Below, piece by piece: positions 62,821-64,000 of a stretch of DNA of 64,000 nt; the stretch's first letter is position 1, and every line of letters starts with the position of its first letter. Below the pieces are notes generated by a model. That model ran no database searches and was not told the origin of the DNA. It saw nothing but the letters and a program-made list of their open reading frames with translations. The translations under genes and the position numbers were made by a program. The DNA comes from Marinicella litoralis (GTDB lineage: Bacteria; Pseudomonadota; Gammaproteobacteria; Xanthomonadales; Marinicellaceae): NCBI RefSeq assembly GCF_002591915.1, contig NZ_NIHB01000006.1, positions 61,769 to 125,768 of the forward strand, in the 5' to 3' direction.

Positions 62821-63792
62821 ATGTTCAAACAGTGGTTAAGTCAATTTTGTGAAAAGGCTGTCGGTTCAGGCGTTGAAGTTCACATTGATGTTCTTGAGTC
62901 AATCGCATTGGATGTGATTGAGCGTATCAATCAAGGGGATTTGCATAAATGGCAGTCTGCCTATGAACAATTGCCAGACGCCTCTCATGGGCGCATTGAT
63001 TTTCAAAAGGCAGCATTGTCTGTGGTATTTGATCAAGCCATGCCTGAATCATTTTATGGTGTCCTTGAAGACAAATTGATGGCCTTACACCCATGGCGAA
63101 AAGGGCCGTTCCAAATTGGTGATTGTTTGATTGATTCAGAATGGCAATCTAATCTTAAATGGTCACGCATAATCAAAGGGTTACCGGAACTTAAAAACAA
63201 AACCATCTTGGATGTGGGTTGTGGCAACGGGTATTATTTAATGAAGATGGCTGAATACCAGCCTAAGTTGCTGTTGGGGATTGAGCCAGGGTTGATTCAT
63301 AATATACAGTATTGGTCAGTGGAGAAATATGCGCAATCTGGTGTGTGTTTGTTGCCGTTAAAGATTCAAGACATGCCAGTGGGTTTGAATTGTTTTGATG
63401 TGGTGTTTTCAATGGGGGTTTTGTACCACCGAAAATCACCAATAGCTCACATTGAACACCTGAAGTCGTTAATAAGTGCCAACGGCAGTTTAATTTTGGA
63501 AACTTTGGTTGTTGATGGTGATGAACGAACTTGTCTGGTGCCTGAGGGCAGGTATGCCCAAATGCGCAATGTGTGGTTCTTGCCCAGTGTCGCGATGTTG
63601 TCTGGCTGGTTAAAGAAAATCGGGTTTAACAACATCAACGTCGTTGATATATCGTTAACCACTGTCAATGAACAACGCAGCACAGACTGGATGAAGTTTC
63701 ATTCATTAAAAGAGTTTTTGTCTGATGATCAACAGTTGACGGTTGAAGGTCATCCACCACCAAAGCGCGTGGTTATTAGCTGTCAGAAATAG
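62821..63792 (+). CDS. cmoB: tRNA 5-carboxymethoxyuridine methyltransferase / carboxymethyltransferase
   Basis: Uses carboxy-SAM to form 5-carboxymethoxyuridine at the tRNA wobble position. Seen: HPWRKGPFQIGD, the SAM loop ILDVGCGNGYYLMKM, MGVLYHRKSP and RYAQMRNVWFLPS. It is 323 residues, as in E. coli. It starts right after the cmoA stop. Confidence 0.96.
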   Translation: MFKQWLSQFCEKAVGSGVEVHIDVLESIALDVIERINQGDLHKWQSAYEQLPDASHGRIDFQKAALSVVFDQAMPESFYGVLEDKLMALHPWRKGPFQIGDCLIDSEWQSNLKWSRIIKGLPELKNKTILDVGCGNGYYLMKMAEYQPKLLLGIEPGLIHNIQYWSVEKYAQSGVCLLPLKIQDMPVGLNCFDVVFSMGVLYHRKSPIAHIEHLKSLISANGSLILETLVVDGDERTCLVPEGRYAQMRNVWFLPSVAMLSGWLKKIGFNNINVVDISLTTVNEQRSTDWMKFHSLKEFLSDDQQLTVEGHPPPKRVVISCQK

Positions 63793-63829
63793 CGGCATCA
63801 ATTAATTTCATTAAATTGTCATAAAGGGG

Positions 63830-63857
63830 TTTACATCCAGGAAAGTGAGGCTATAAT
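63830..63857 (+). promoter_or_regulatory. Strong promoter P1 of a downstream operon
   Basis: TTTACA at 63830-63835 and TATAAT at 63852-63857, 16 bases apart. An A/T-rich stretch in front (63801-63820) could be an UP element. A small hairpin CTTGAG-ACA-CTCAAG follows at 63867-63881. Confidence 0.7.
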
Positions 63858-63953
63858 TCGCATCCTCTTGAGACACTCAAGGGAAGGCCGAGACGGAAAT
63901 TGGCTGTATTAAAAAGGCAGTTTGGATTAATTTGAAAGAATTAAAAAAAAGGC

Positions 63954-63981
63954 TTGCAAAGGGAATTTTTTAAGCGATAAT
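63954..63981 (+). promoter_or_regulatory. Second promoter P2, tandem with P1
   Basis: TTGCAA at 63954-63959 and GATAAT at 63976-63981, 16 bases apart, followed by CGCAGCCC. The spacing to P1 (about 124 bases between -10 boxes) and the GC-rich start regions resemble rRNA P1/P2 promoters. The gene itself lies outside the window. Confidence 0.6.
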
Positions 63982-64000
63982 ACGCAGCCCTCACAGTTGA

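Noticed and set aside
1..64000. Prophage, CRISPR array, toxin-antitoxin or other defence system
   Set aside because: I looked for integrases, repeats with regular spacing, and small paired genes and found none; nearly all space is taken by housekeeping genes.

Overview
The window looks like a piece of chromosome from a low-GC marine-type gammaproteobacterium. It has gammaproteobacterial gene orders throughout: yceD-rpmF-plsX-fabHDG-acpP-fabF-pabBC-mltG-tmk-holB-pilZ, rpoE-rseA-rseC-degP-lepA-lepB-DUF4845-rnc-era-recO, purN/purM opposite DUF2066-pgsA-like-perM-hda, ffs-dnaX-ybaB-recR, and cmoA-cmoB. A secreted protease ending in a DGFE tail, together with the base composition, recalls Marinicella-like bacteria, but this assignment is tentative. 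No prophage, CRISPR array, insertion sequence or resistance island is visible.

Layout. 1-620: the 5' part of ccmA (minus strand), cut by the window edge. 935-9869: accessory genes, namely a small coiled-coil protein, a secreted reprolysin-like metalloprotease, a CobB sirtuin, an overlapping hydroxylase/sulfotransferase pair, a membrane acyltransferase, an AhpD-like protein, and lemA with a DUF2207 protein. 9870-10144: a decayed DUF1905 remnant and an inverted repeat. 10145-13014: NhaC antiporter, tesB, ampD. 13221-24141: a near-continuous fatty-acid, folate and cell-envelope gene string ending in holB. 24144-27543: a c-di-GMP/type IV pilus module, in which pilZ is followed by an unknown gene and a FimX-like REC-PAS-GGDEF-EAL protein. 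27552-36049: the sigma-E operon (without rseB), degP, then the lepA-to-recO housekeeping genes.

36247-39029: a biotin-dependent carboxylase alpha subunit and HMG-CoA lyase, two steps of leucine breakdown. 39037-49270 (all minus strand): anti-sigma, ECF sigma, a YfbK-like VWA lipoprotein, an M13 peptidase, a very long DUF349 protein, dusB and a TraB-family membrane protein. 49419-49767: an intact tRNA-Ser(UGA) beside a broken second copy that carries a 68-base hairpin insertion, the oddest structure in the window. 49940-55430: peroxiredoxin, a PHA-granule-region protein, a BlaR1/BlaI-type sensor pair with a TonB-like tail, a DUF3108 protein, purN and purM. 55549-63792: DUF2066, a CDP-alcohol phosphatidyltransferase, PerM-like permease, hda, 4.5S RNA, dnaX (with a nine-A slippery run), ybaB, recR, a HIT protein, cmoA and cmoB. 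63830-63981: two strong promoters about 120 bases apart, pointing out of the window as in front of an rRNA or tRNA operon.

Most of the window is ordinary core genome. The most interesting parts are the PilZ/FimX-like operon, the tRNA-Ser duplication with its hairpin insert, the hydroxylase/sulfotransferase pair, and the sigma-E locus lacking rseB.
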